64,000 nt of DNA from contig OZ038400.1 of assembly GCA_964036045.1 (NCBI GenBank), forward strand, positions 14,133,079 to 14,197,078. The letters are read 5' to 3'. Positions 39,401 to 51,240 of this stretch are shown here, in pieces. Below the pieces are notes generated by a model. That model was not told where the DNA came from and searched no databases. It was given only the letters and a program-made list of their open reading frames with translations. Source of the stretch: Eutreptiella sp. 'Long Island Sound 2002' (taxonomy: Eukaryota; Euglenozoa; Euglenophyceae; Eutreptiales; Eutreptiaceae). The translations under genes were made by a program, and so were the position numbers. Position 1 is the stretch's first letter. Every line of letters begins with the position of its first letter.

Positions 39401-40590
39401 GCAGGGGCGCAGCGTGGGGCGGCGCAAGGGGCGCAGCGTAGGGCTGCGCAGGGGCGCAGCGTGGGGCTGCGCAGGGGTGCAGCGTGGGGCTGCGCATGGG
39501 CGCAGCGTGAAGCCGCGCAGGGGCGCAGCGTGGGGCTATGCAGGGGCGCAGGGTGCAGCTGCGCAGGGGCGCAGGGTGGGGCTGCACATGGGCACAGGGT
39601 GGGGCTGTGCATTAGCGCAGGGTGGGGCTGCGCATGGGCGCAGGGTGGGGCTGCGCATGGGCGCAGCGTGGGGCCGCGCAGGGGCACAAGGTGGGGCTGC
39701 GCAGGGGCACAGGGTGGGGCTGCGCATGGGCGCAGGGTGGGGCTGCGCATGGGCGCAGGGTGGGGCTGCACATGGGCGCGGCGTGGGGCTGCGCATGGGC
39801 GCAGTGTGGGGCTGTGCAGGGGCGCAGGGTGGGGCTGCACATGGGCACAGGGTGGGGCTGTGCATTAGCGCAGGGTGGGGCTGCGCATGGGCGCAGGGTG
39901 GGGCTGCGCATGGGCACAGGGTGGGGCTGCGCATAGGCACAGGGTGGGGCTGCGCAGGGGCACAGGGTGGGGCTGCGCATGGGCGCAGGGTGGGGCTGCG
40001 CATGGGCGCAGGGTGGGGCTGCACATGGGCGCGGCGTGGGGCCGTGCAGGGGCGCAGCGTGGGGCTGCGCATGGGCACAACGTGGGGCTGCGCAGGGGCG
40101 CAGCGTTGGGCTGCGTAGGGGCGCAGCGTGGGGCCGCGCAAGGGGCGCAGCGTTGGGCTGCGCAGGGGCGCAGGGTGGGGCTGCGCACGGGCACAGCGTG
40201 GGGCTGCGCAGGGGAGCAGCATTGAGCCGCGCAGGGGCGCGGCGTGGGGCCGCGCAGGGGCGCAGCGTGGGGCCGTGCAGGGGCGCGGCGTGGGGCCGCG
40301 CAGGGGCGCAGCGTGGGGCTGCCCAGGGGCGCAGCGTTGGGCCGCGCAGGGGCGCAGCGTGGGGCCGCGCAGGGGCGCGGCGTTGGGCTGCCCAGGGGCG
40401 CAGCGCGGGGCCGCGCAGGGGCGCGGCGCGGGGCCGCGCAAGGGTGCAGCGTTGGGCTGCGCATGGGCGCAGCGTGAGCCTGGGCATGGGCGCAGCGTGG
40501 GGCTGTGCATGGGCGCAGCATGGGGCTGCGCAGGGGCGCAGCGTGGGGCTGCACAGGGGCGCAGTGTGGGGCTGCACAGGGGCGCAGCAT
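36441..40590. repeat. 23-bp CpG-rich minisatellite, about 180 units
   Basis: The basic unit is 12 nt (GGGGCGCAGCGT) plus 11 nt (GGGGCTGCGCA). Substitutions are frequent (CCGCGCA for CTGCGCA, TGGGCGCAGGGT and so on) and length is mostly conserved. The junction of adjacent units makes a hairpin, CTGCGC-AGGG-GCGCAG. The 36.5-38.5 kb part is more diverged and holds larger repeats marked by GAACTGCGCATGG and CAGTACGGGGC. The unit contains no stop codon in any of six frames, so reading frames of several hundred codons occur on both strands. In a single frame three units give a 23-residue period (for example RSVGLRRGAAWGCA), which explains the apparent Arg/Gly/Ala-rich and Pro/Cys/Ala-rich proteins. 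Confidence 0.93.
37531..39430. repeat. Large repeats inside the 23-bp minisatellite
   Basis: The marker GGGAAATGCGTGGAAATGCG occurs at 37,531, 38,632, 38,961 and 39,382. Each is preceded by CAGCGTGTGGCTCAGCAAAG-type sequence and GGGCGC(A/T)GAATGG. The intervals are 1,101, 329 and 421 bp. The last three copies also share GGGCTGCC with CGGCCGCGGAAGGGGCGCAG or a close variant, so blocks of differing length have been duplicated. Confidence 0.75.
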
Positions 40591-43500
40591 GCGGCAGTGG
40601 CAGGGGCAGGGGCAGGGGCAGGGGCAGGGGCAGGGGCAGGGGTTGTCGGAGGTGCATGGGCAGTGGCAGGGGCAGATGCAAGGGCAGGGGCAGGGGCAGG
40701 GGCAGGAGCAGGGGCAGAGGCTGGGGCACGGGCAGGGGCAGGGGCAGGCGTAGGGGCAGGGGCAGGGGCAGGGGCAGGGGCAGTAGCAGGGGCAGTGGCA
40801 GGGGCAGGGGCACGGGCATGGGCAGGGGCAGTGGCTGGGGCAGTGGCAGGGGCAGGGGCAGGGGCAGTGTAAGGGGCAGTGGCAGCGGCAGGGGCAGGGG
40901 CAGTGGCAGGAGCAGGGGCAGGGGCAGGGGCAGGGGCAAGGGCTGTGGCAGTAGCAGGGGCAGGGGCAGGGGCAGGGGCAGTGGCAGTGGCAGGGGCAGG
41001 TGCAGGGGCAGGGGCAGTGGCAGGGGCAGGGGGGGCAGGGGCAGGGGCAGGGGCAGGGGTAGGGGCAGGGGCCGGGGCAGGGGCAGGAGCAGGGGCAGTG
41101 GGAGGGGCAAGGTCAGTGGCAGGTGCAGGGGCCGGGGCTGGGCAGGGGCAGGGGCAGGGGCCGTGGCAGGGGCAGTGGCTGGGGCAGGGGCAGTGGCAGG
41201 GGCAGGGGCAGTGGCAGGGGCAGGGGTAGGGGCAGGGGCAGGGGCTGTCGCAGGAGTAGGGGCAGTGGCAGGGGCAGGGGCCCGGGCAGGGGCAGGGGCA
41301 GGGGCAGCAGCAGTGGCAGGGGCAGGGGCAGGGGCAGGGGCAGGGGCAGTGGGAGGGGTTGGGGCAGGAGCAGTGGCAGTGGCAGGGGCAGGGGCAGGGA
41401 CAGAGGCAGGGGCACGGGGGGCAGGGGCAGGGGCAGGGGCAGGGGCAGGGGCAGGGGCAGGGGCATTGGCAGGAGCAGGGGCAGTGGGAGGGGCAGGGGC
41501 AGTGGCAGGGGCAGGGGCAGGGGCAGGGGCAGGGGCACGGGCAGGGGCAGTGGGTGGTGCAGGGGCTCTGGCAGGGGCAGGGGCAGGTGCAGATGCAGGG
41601 GCAGGGGCAGGGGCAGGCGCTGGGGCAGGGGCAGAGGCAGGGGTAGTGGCAGTGTCAGGGGCAGGGGCAGAGGCAGGGGCAGGGGGGGCAGGGGCAGGGG
41701 CAGGGGCAGTGGTAGGGGCAGAGGCAGGGGCAGGGGCAGGGGCAGGGGCAGGAGCAGGGGCAGTGGCAGGTGCAGGGGCAGTTGGAGGGGCCAGGGCAGT
41801 GGCAGGGGCAGGGGCCGGGGCAGGGGCAGGGGCAGGGGCATGTGCTGTGGCTGGGGCAGGGGCAGGGGCAGGGGCAGGGGCAGGGGCAGGGGCAGTGGCA
41901 GGAGCAAGGGCATTGGCAGGGGCAGGGGCAGGGGCGGGGGCAGTAGCAGGGGCAGAGGCAGGGGCATGGGCAGGGGCAGTGGCAGGGGCAGTGGTAGTGG
42001 CTGGGGCAGGGGCACGGGCAGCGGCAGTGGCAGTAGCAGGGGCAAGGGCAGGGGCAGGGGAAGTGGCAGTAGCAGGGGCAGGAGCAGGGGCAGGGGCAGG
42101 GGCATTGGCAGGGGCAGGGGCAGGTGCAGTGGCAGGGGCAGGGGCAGGGGCAGGGGCAGGGGCAGGGGCAGGGGCAGGGGCAGGGGCAGGGGCAGTGGCA
42201 GGAGCAGGGGCAGTGGGAGGGGCAGGGGCAGTGGCAGGGGCAGGGGCAGGGGCAGTGGCAGTGGCATGGGCAGGGGCTGTGGGGAGTGCAGGGGCAGTGG
42301 CAGGGGCCGGGGCAGGGGCAGATGCAGGGGCAGGGGCAGGAGCAGGGGCTGGGGCAGGGGCTGAGGCAGCGGCACGGGCAGGCGTAGTGGCAGGAGCAGG
42401 GGCAGTGGCTGGTGCAGGGGCAGGGGCAGTGGCAGGGGCAGTGGCAGGGGCATGGGCAGGGGCAGGGGCAGTGGCAATAGCAGGGGCAGGGGCAGGGGCA
42501 GGGGCAGGGGCAGTGCCAGGGGCAGGGGCTGTGGGAGGTGCAGGGGCAGTGGCAGGGGCCGGGGCAGGGGCAGATGCAGGGGCAGGGGCAGTAGCAGGGG
42601 CAGGGGCAGGGGCAGTGGCAGGGCAGTGGCAGGGGCAGGGGCAGGGGCAGTGGCAGGGGCAGTGGTAGTGGCATGGGCATGGGCAGGGGCAGTGGCAGTA
42701 GCAGGGGCAGGGGCAGGGGCAGGGGCAGGGGCAGTGGCAGTAGCAAGGGTAGGGGCAGGGGAATGGGCAGGGGCAGTGGCAGTGGCAGGGGTAGGGGCAG
42801 GGGCAGAGGCAGGGGCAGGGGGGGCAGGGGCAGGGGCAGGGGCAGGGGCAGGGGCAAGGGCAGGGGCAGGGGCAAGGGCCGGGGCAGGGGCAGTGGCAGG
42901 AGCAGGGGCAGTGGGAGGGGCTAGGACAGTGGCAGGGGCAGGGGCAGGGGCAGGGGCAGTGGCTGGGGCAGGGGCAGGGGCAGGGGCAGGGGCAGGGGCA
43001 GTAGCAGGGGCAGAGGCAGGGGCAGTGGCTGGGGCTGTGGCAGGGGCAAGGGCAGGGGCAGTGGCCGAGGCAGGGGCAGGGGCAGGGGCAGTGGCATGGG
43101 CAGGGGCTGTGGGAGGTGCAGGGGCAGTGGCAGGGGCCGGGGCAGGGGCAGATGCAGGGGCAGGGGCAGGAGCAGGGGCTGGGGCAGGGGCTGAGGCAGC
43201 GGCACGGGCAGGCGCAGTGGCAGGAGCAGGGGCAGTGGCTGGTGCAGGGGCAGGGGCAGTGGCAGGGGCAGTGGCAGGGGCAGGAGCAGGGGCAGGGGCA
43301 GTGGCAATAGCAGGGGCAGGGGCAGGGGCGATGGCAGGGGCAGTGGCAGGGGCAGGGGCTGTGGGAGGTGCAGGGGCAGTGGCAGGGGCCGGGGCAGGGG
43401 CAGATGCAGGGGATGGGGCAGTAGCAGGGGCAGGGGCAGGGGCAGTGGCAGGGCAGTGGCAGGGGCAGGGGCAGGGGCAGTGGCAGGGGCAGTGGTAATG

Positions 43501-45360
43501 GCATGGGCATGGGCAGGGGCAGTGGCAGTAGCAGGGGCAGGGGCAGGGGCAGGGGCAGGGGCAGTGGCAGTAGCAGGGGCAGGGGCAGGGGAATGGGTAG
43601 GGGCAGTGGCAGTGGCAGGGGTAGGGGCAGGGGCAGAGGCAGGGGCAGGGGGGGCAGGGGCAGGGGCAGGGGCAGGGGCAGGGGCAGGGGCAGGGGCAGG
43701 GGCAATGGCAGGGGCAAGGGCCGGGGCAGGGGCAGTGGCAGGAGCAGGGGCAGTGGGAGGGGCTAGGGCAGTGGCAGGGGCAGGGGCAGGGGCAGGGGCA
43801 GTGGCTGGGGCAGGGGCAGGGGCAGGGGCAGGGGCAGGGGCAAGGGCCGGGGCAGGGGCAGTGGCAGGAGCAGGGGCAGTGGGAGGGGCTAGGGCAGAGG
43901 CAGGGACAGGGGCAGGGGCAGTGGCTGGGGCTGTGGCAGGGGCAAGGGCAGGGGCAGTGGCCGGGGCAGTGGCAGTGGCTGGGGCAGGGGCAGGGGCAGT
44001 GGCAGTAGCAGGGGCAGGGGCAGGGGTAGGAGCAGGGGCAGTGGGAGGGGCTAGGGCAGTGGCAGGGGCAGGGGCAGGGGCAGGGGCATGGGCTGTGGCA
44101 GGGGCACTGGTAGGGGCAGGGGCAGGGGCAGTGGCAGGGGCAGTGGCAGTGGTAGGGGCAGGGGCAGGGGCAGTGGCAGTAGCAGGGGCAGGGGCAGTGG
44201 CAGGGGCAGGGGGGGCAGCGGCAGTAGCAGGGGCATTGGCTGGGGCAGGGGCCGGGGTAGGGGCAGGGGCAGGGGCAGGGGCAGTGGCTGGGGCAGGGGC
44301 AGGTGCAGGGGCCGGGGCTGGGCAGGGGCAGGGGCAGGGGCCGTGGCAGGGCCAGGGGCAGGGGCAGTAGCAGGGGCAAAGGCAGGGGCAGGGGCAGGGG
44401 CAGTGGCAGGGGAGGTGGTAGTGGCTGGGGCAGGGGCATGGGCAGTGGCAGTAGCAGGGGCAGGGGCAGGGGCAGGGGCAGTGGCAGTAGCAGGGGCAGG
44501 GGCAGGGGCAGGGGCAGTGGCGGTGGCAGGGGCAGGGGCAGGGGCAGAGGCTGGGGCAGGGGGGGGCAGGGGCAGGGGCAGTGGCAGGGGAGGTGGTAGT
44601 GGCTGGGGCAGGGGCATGGGCAGTGGCAGTAGCAGGGGCAGGGGCAGGGGCAGGGGCAGTGGCAGTAGCAGGGGCAGGGGCAGGGGCAGTGGCAGTGGCA
44701 GGGGCAGGGGCAGAGGCAGGGGCAAGGGGGGCAGGGGCAGGGGCAGGGGCAGGGGCAGTGGCAGGGGCAGGGGCAGGGGCAGGGGCAGGGGCAGGGGCAG
44801 TGGCGGGAGCAGGGGCAGTGGGAGGGGCAGGGGCATTGGCAGGGGCAGGGGCAGGGGCAGGGGCCGGGGCAGGGGCTGTGGGAGGTGCAGGGGCAGTGGC
44901 TGGGGCAGTGGCATGGGCAGATGCAGGGGCAGGGGCAGGGGCACGGGCTGGTGCAGGGGCTGAAGCAGGGGCACGGGCAGGGGCAGGGGCAGGGGCAGTA
45001 GCAGGGGCAGAGGCAGGGGAAGGGGCAGGGCCAGGGGCAGGGGCAGGGGCAGGGGCAGGGCAGTGGCAGGGGCAGGGGCAGGGGCAGTGGCAGGGGCAGG
45101 GGCAGGGGCAGTGGCAGTAGCAGTAGCGGGGGCAGGGGCAGGGGCAGGGGCAGTGGCAGTAGCAGGGGCAGGGGCAGGGGCAGGGGCAGGGGCGGTGGCA
45201 GTGGCAGGGGTAGGGGCAGGGGCAGAGGCAGGGGCAGGGGGGGCAGGGGCAGGGGCAGTGGCAGGAGCAGGGGCAGGGGCAGGGGCCGCGGCAGGGGCAG
45301 TGGCAGGAGCAGGGGCAGTGGGAGGGGCTAGAGCAGTGGCAGGGGCAGGGGCCGGGGCAC
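40591..45360. repeat. GGGGCA hexamer array, with 830-bp higher-order repeat
   Basis: The 23-bp minisatellite gives way after GCAGCATGCGGCAGTGG to GGGGCA hexamers. Variants are almost all substitutions (GTGGCA, GTAGCA, GAGGCA, GGGGCT, GGGGTA) that keep 6-bp phase. A block with GGGGCTGAGGCAGCGGCACG and GTGGCATGGGCATGGGC is repeated at an offset of 830 bp (for example 42,673 and 43,503). The G-rich strand is plus throughout. Long minus-strand frames read as Pro-Leu, Ala-Pro or Cys-Pro repeats. Confidence 0.95.
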
Positions 45361-48300
45361 GTGCAGGGGAGGAACAGGGGCAGTGGCTGGGGCAGGGGCA
45401 GGGGCAGGGGCAGGGGCAGGGGCAGGGGCAGTGGCAGGAGCAGGGGCATTGGCAGGGGCAGGGGCAGGGGCAGGGGTAGGGGCAGGGGCTGGGGCAGGGG
45501 CAGGGGCAGGTGCATTGGCAGGGGCAGGGGCAGGGGCAGGGGTAGGGGCAGGGGCTGGGGCAGGGGCAGGGGCAGTTGCAGGGGCAGAGGCAGGGGCAGG
45601 GGCAGTGGTTGGAGCAGTGGCAGGGGCAGGGGCAGGGGCAGTGGCAGGGGCAGTGGTAGTGGCTGTGGCAGGGGCTGTGGCTGGGGTTCGGGCTGGGGCT
45701 GTGGCTGGGGCCTGGGCAGGGGCTGGGGCGGTGGTTGGTGCTGGGGCAGTGGCTGGGGCTAGGGCAGTGGCAGGGGCGGGGGCCTGGGCCGGGGGGCAGG
45801 GGCTTGGGCCTGGGCATTGGCTTAGGCAGGGGCAGGTGCAGGTGTTGTGGTAGGTGTCGGGGCTTGGGCAGTGGCAGTAGCGGGGGCAGGGGCAGGGGCA
45901 GGGGCAGTGGCAGGGGCAGGGGCAGGGGCAGGGGCAGGGGCAGGGGCAGTGGCGGGAGCAGGGGCAGTGGGAGGGGCAGGGGCATTGGCAGGGGCAGGGG
46001 CAGGGGCAGGGGCCGGGGCAGGGGCTGTGGGAGGTGCAGGGGCAGTGGCTGGGGCAGTGGCATGGGCAGATGCAGGGGCAGGGGCAGGGGCACGGGCTGG
46101 TGCAGGGGCTGAAGCAGGGGCACGGGCAGGGGCAGGGGCAGGGGCAGGGGCAGGGGCAGAGGCAGGGGCAGGGGCAGGGGCAGGGGCAGGGGCAGGGGCA
46201 GGGGCAGGGCAGTGGCAGGGGCAGGGGCAGGGGCAGTGGCAGGGGCAGGGGCAGGGGCAGTGGCAGTAGCAGTAGCGGGGGCAGGGGCAGGGGCAGGGGC
46301 AGTGGCAGTAGCAGGGGCAGGGGCAGGGGCAGGGGCAGGGGCGGTGGCAGTGGCAGGGGTAGGGGCAGGGGCAGGGGCAGGGGCAGGGGGGGCAGGGGCA
46401 GGGGCATGGGCAGGGGCAGGGGCAGGGGCAGTGGCAGGAGCAGGGGCAGGGGCAGGGGCCGCGGCAGGGGCAGTGGCAGGAGCAGGGGCAGTGGGAGGGG
46501 CTAGGGCAGTGGCAGGGGCAGGGGCCCGGGCACGGGCAGGGGAGGAACAGGGGCAGTGGCTGGGGCAGGGGCAGGGGCAGGGGCAGGGGCAGGGGCAGGG
46601 GCAGTGGCAGGAGCAGGGGCATTGGCAGGGGCAGGGGCAGGGGCAGGGGTAGGGGCAGGGGCTGGGGCAGGGGCAGGGGCAGTTGCAGGGGCAGAGGCAG
46701 GGGCAGGGGCAGGGGCAGTGGTTGGAGTAGTGGCAGGGGCAGGGGCAGGGGCAGTGGCAGGGGCAGTGGTAGTGGCTGTGGCAGGGGCTGTGGCTGGGGT
46801 TCGGGCTGGGGCTGTGGCTGGGGCCTGGGCAGGGGCTGGGGCGGTGGTTGGTGCTGGGGCAGTGGCTGGGGCTAGGGCAGTGGCAGGGGCGGGGGCCTGG
46901 GCCGGGGGGCAGGGGCTTGGGCCTGGGCATTGGCTTAGGCAGGGGCAGGTGCAGGTGTTGTGGTAGGTGTCGGGGCTTGGGCAGTGGCAGTAGCGGGGGC
47001 AGGGGCAGGGGCAGGGGCAGTGGCAGGGGCAGGGGCAGGGGCAGGGGCAGGGGCAGGGGCAGTGGCGGGAGCAGGGGCAGTGGGAGGGGCAGGGGCATTG
47101 GCAGGGGCAGGGGCAGGGGCAGGGGCCGGGGCAGGGGCTGTGGGAGGTGCAGGGGCAGTGGCTGGGGCAGTGGCATGGGCAGATGCAGGGGCAGGGGCAG
47201 GGGCACGGGCTGGTGCAGGGGCTGAAGCAGGGGCACGGGCAGGGGCAGGGGCAGGGGCAGGGGCAGGGGCAGAGGCAGGGGCAGGGGCAGGGCCAGGGGC
47301 AGGGGCAGGGGCAGGGGCAGGGCAGTGGCAGGGGCAGGGGCAGGGGCAGTGGCAGGGGCAGGGGCAGGGGCAGTGGCAGTAGCAGTAGCGGGGGCAGGGG
47401 CAGGGGCAGGGGCAGTGGCAGTAGCAGGGGCAGGGGCAGGGGCAGGGGCAGGGGCGGTGGCAGTGGCAGGGGTAGGGGCAGGGGCAGAGGCAGGGGCAGG
47501 GGGGGCAGGGGCAGGGGCATGGGCAGGGGCAGGGGCAGGGGCAGTGGCAGGAGCAGGGGCAGGGGCAGGGGCCGCGGCAGGGGCAGTGGCAGGAGCAGGG
47601 GCAGTGGGAGGGGCTAGGGCAGTGGCAGGGGCAGGGGCCCGGGCACGGGCAGGGGAGGAACAGGGGCAGTGGCTGGGGCAGGGGCAGGGGCAGGGGCAGG
47701 GGCAGGGGCAGGGGCAGTGGCAGGAGCAGGGGCATTGGCAGGGGCAGGGGCAGGGGCAGGGGTAGGGGCAGGGGCTGGGGCAGGGGCAGGGGCAGTTGCA
47801 GGGGCAGAGGCAGGGGCAGGGGCAGGGGCAGTGGTTGGAGTAGTGGCAGGGGCAGGGGCAGGGGCAGTGGCAGGGGCAGTGGTAGTGGCTGTGGCAGGGG
47901 CTGTGGCTGGGGTTCGGGCTGGGGCTGTGGCTGGGGCCTGGGCAGGGGCTGGGGCGGTGGTTGGTGCTGGGGCAGTGGCTGGGGCTAGGGCAGTGGCTGG
48001 GGCAGGGGCAGGGGCAGGGGCAGGGGCAGGGGCAGGGGCAGTGGCAGGAGCAGGGGCATTGGCAGGGGCAGGGGCAGGGGCAGGGGTAGGGGCAGGGGCT
48101 GGGGCAGGGGCAGGGGCAGTTGCAGGGGCAGAGGCAGGGGCAGGGGCAGGGGCAGTGGTTGGAGTAGTGGCAGGGGCAGGGGCAGGGGCAGTGGCAGGGG
48201 CAGTGGTAGTGGCTGTGGCAGGGGCTGTGGCTGGGGTTCGGGCTGGGGCTGTGGCTGGGGCCTGGGCAGGGGCTGGGGCGGTGGTTGGTGCTGGGGCAGT

Positions 48301-50640
48301 GGCTGGGGCTAGGGCAGTGGCAGGGGCGGGGGCCTGGGCCGGGGGGCAGGGGCTTGGGCCTGGGCATTGGCTTAGGCAGGGGCAGGTGCAGGTGTTGTGG
48401 TAGGTGTCGGGGCTTGGGCAGTGGCAGTAGCGGGGGCAGGGGCAGGGGCAGGGGCAGTGGCAGGGGCAGGGGCAGGGGCAGGGGCAGGGGCAGGGGCAGT
48501 GGCGGGAGCAGGGGCAGTGGGAGGGGCAGGGGCATTGGCAGGGGCAGGGGCAGGGGCAGGGGCCGGGGCAGGGGCTGTGGGAGGTGCAGGGGCAGTGGCT
48601 GGGGCAGTGGCATGGGCAGATGCAGGGGCAGGGGCAGGGGCACGGGCTGGTGCAGGGGCTGAAGCAGGGGCACGGGCAGGGGCAGGGGCAGGGGCAGGGG
48701 CAGGGGCAGAGGCAGGGGCAGGGGCAGGGCCAGGGGCAGGGGCAGGGGCAGGGGCAGGGCAGTGGCAGGGGCAGGGGCAGGGGCAGTGGCAGGGGCAGGG
48801 GCAGGGGCAGTGGCAGTAGCAGTAGCGGGGGCAGGGGCAGGGGCAGGGGCAGTGGCAGTAGCAGGGGCAGGGGCAGGGGCAGGGGCAGGGGCGGTGGCAG
48901 TGGCAGGGGTAGGGGCAGGGGCAGAGGCAGGGGCAGGGGGGGCAGGGGCAGGGGCATGGGCAGGGGCAGGGGCAGGGGCAGTGGCAGGAGCAGGGGCAGG
49001 GGCAGGGGCCGCGGCAGGGGCAGTGGCAGGAGCAGGGGCAGTGGGAGGGGCTAGGGCAGTGGCAGGGGCAGGGGCCCGGGCACGGGCAGGGGAGGAACAG
49101 GGGCAGTGGCTGGGGCAGGGGCAGGGGCAGGGGCAGGGGCAGGGGCAGGGGCAGTGGCAGGAGCAGGGGCATTGGCAGGGGCAGGGGCAGGGGCAGGGGT
49201 AGGGGCAGGGGCTGGGGCAGGGGCAGGGGCAGTTGCAGGGGCAGAGGCAGGGGCAGGGGCAGGGGCAGTGGTTGGAGTAGTGGCAGGGGCAGGGGCAGGG
49301 GCAGTGGCAGGGGCAGTGGTAGTGGCTGTGGCAGGGGCTGTGGCTGGGGTTCGGGCTGGGGCTGTGGCTGGGGCCTGGGCAGGGGCTGGGGCGGTGGTTG
49401 GTGCTGGGGCAGTGGCTGGGGCTAGGGCAGTGGCAGGGGCGGGGGCCTGGGCCGGGGGGCAGGGGCTTGGGCCTGGGCATTGGCTTAGGCAGGGGCAGGT
49501 GCAGGTGTTGTGGTAGGTGTCGGGGCTTGGGCAGTGGCAGTAGCGGGGGCAGGGGCAGGGGCAGGGGCAGTGGCAGGGGCAGGGGCAGGGGCAGGGGCAG
49601 GGGCAGGGGCAGTGGCGGGAGCAGGGGCAGTGGGAGGGGCAGGGGCATTGGCAGGGGCAGGGGCAGGGGCAGGGGCCGGGGCAGGGGCTGTGGGAGGTGC
49701 AGGGGCAGTGGCTGGGGCAGTGGCATGGGCAGATGCAGGGGCAGGGGCAGGGGCACGGGCTGGTGCAGGGGCTGAAGCAGGGGCACGGGCAGGGGCAGGG
49801 GCAGGGGCAGTAGCAGGGGCAGAGGCAGGGGCAGGGCCAGGGGCAGGGGCAGGGGCAGGGGCAGGGCAGTGGCAGGGGCAGGGGCAGGGGCAGTGGCAGG
49901 GGCAGGGGCAGGGGCAGTGGCAGTAGCAGTAGCGGGGGCAGGGGCAGGGGCAGGGGCAGTGGCAGTAGCAGGGGCAGGGGCAGGGGCAGGGGCAGGGGCG
50001 GTGGCAGTGGCAGGGGTAGGGGCAGGGGCAGAGGCAGGGGCAGGGGGGGCAGGGGCAGGGGCATGGGCAGGGGCAGGGGCAGGGGCAGTGGCAGGAGCAG
50101 GGGCAGGGGCAGGGGCCGCGGCAGGGGCAGTGGCAGGAGCAGGGGCAGTGGGAGGGGCTAGGGCAGTGGCAGGGGCAGGGGCCCGGGCACGGGCAGGGGA
50201 GGAACAGGGGCAGTGGCTGGGGCAGGGGCAGGGGCAGGGGCAGGGGCAGGAGCAGTGGCAGGAGCAGGGGCATTGGCAGGGGCAGGGGCAGGGGCAGGGG
50301 TAGGGGCAGGGGCTGGGGCAGGGGCAGGGGCAGTTGCAGGGGCAGAGGCAGGGGCAGGGGCAGGGGCAGTGGTTGGAGTAGTGGCAGGGGCAGGGGCAGG
50401 GGCAGTGGCAGGGGCAGTGGTAGTGGCTGTGGCAGGGGCTGTGGCTGGGGTTCGGGCTGGGGCTGTGGCTGGGGCCTGGGCAGGGGCTGGGGCGGTGGTT
50501 GGTGCTGGGGCAGTGGCTGGGGCTAGGGCAGTGGCAGGGGCGGGGGCCTGGGCCGGGGGGCAGGGGCTTGGGCCTGGGCATTGGCTTAGGCAGGGGCAGG
50601 TGCAGGTGTTGTGGTAGGTGTCGGGGCTTGGGCAGTGGCA
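45361..50640. repeat. 1.1-kb higher-order repeat within the GGGGCA array, six copies of its core
   Basis: The marker GGTTCGGGCTGGGG occurs at 45,685, 46,798, 47,911, 48,235, 49,348 and 50,449. The spacings are 1,113, 1,113, 324, 1,113 and 1,101 bp. The 324-bp step is a partial internal duplication, and 1,101 reflects 12 bp (two hexamers) lost. Other markers are GAGGAACAGG and GTAGGTGTCGGGGCTTGGGC. The copies look almost identical, so the expansion is recent or actively homogenised. A 2,218-codon open frame spans 44,051-50,707 on the minus strand; it reflects the stop-free hexamers. Confidence 0.9.
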
Positions 50641-51195
50641 GGGGCGGTGGCTGGGGGGGGGGCAGGGGCAGTGGCTTTGCTTCTGGCTGGGTTAGGGGCT
50701 GGTGCATTGGCTTTAGCAGGGGCTGGGGCAGGGGCAGGGGCAGGGGCAGTTGCAGCAGTAGAGGCTGTCTGGGGCATGGGCGGGGGGGGCAGGGGCATGG
50801 TCAGCAGCAGGTGCCGGGGCAGTAACAGTGGCAGGGTCAGGGGCAGGGGCAGAGGCCTTGGTAGGGGGGAGGTGCATGGGCAGCGGCAGTGGCAGGGGCC
50901 GGGGCAGGTGCTGTGGCAGAGGCAGGGGCAGGGGCAGGGGCAGTAGCGGGGGCAGTGGCAGGGGCAGGGGCAGCAGGTGCAGGGGCATGGGTAGTGGCAG
51001 GGGCTAGGGCAGGGGCAGGGGCTGTGGCATGGGCTGTGGCTGGTGCTCGGGCAGGGGCTGGGGCGGGCATGGGCAAGGGTAGGGGCAGTGGCAGGGGTAG
51101 GAGCAGGGGCATGGGCAAAGGCAGTTGCATTGGCAGGGGCAGGGGCAGGGGCAGGGGTAGGGGCAGGGGCAGTGGCCAGGGCACGGGCAGTGGCT
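50641..51195. repeat. Degenerate GGGGCA array
   Basis: The regular hexamers become irregular after 50,640, with runs such as GGGTTAGGGGCTGG and GGGGGGGG. Composition remains G-rich. On the minus strand an ATG at 51,231-51,233 opens a 215-codon frame beginning MNKKEERKKVNASATARALA that passes into Ala-Pro repeats. The N-terminus is lysine-rich and unlike the repeat, but the start context is weak (T at -3), so this is not called as a gene. Confidence 0.8.
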
Positions 51196-51240
51196 GAGGC
51201 GTTCACCTTTTTTCGCTCCTCCTTCTTGTTCATTTACCGG

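Noticed and set aside
44051-50707. 2,218-codon open frame on the minus strand and dozens of similar long frames
   Set aside because: They are Pro-Leu, Ala-Pro, Cys-Pro, Gly-Arg or Gly-Ala repeats produced by hexamers that contain no stop codon in most frames. Length is a composition artefact.
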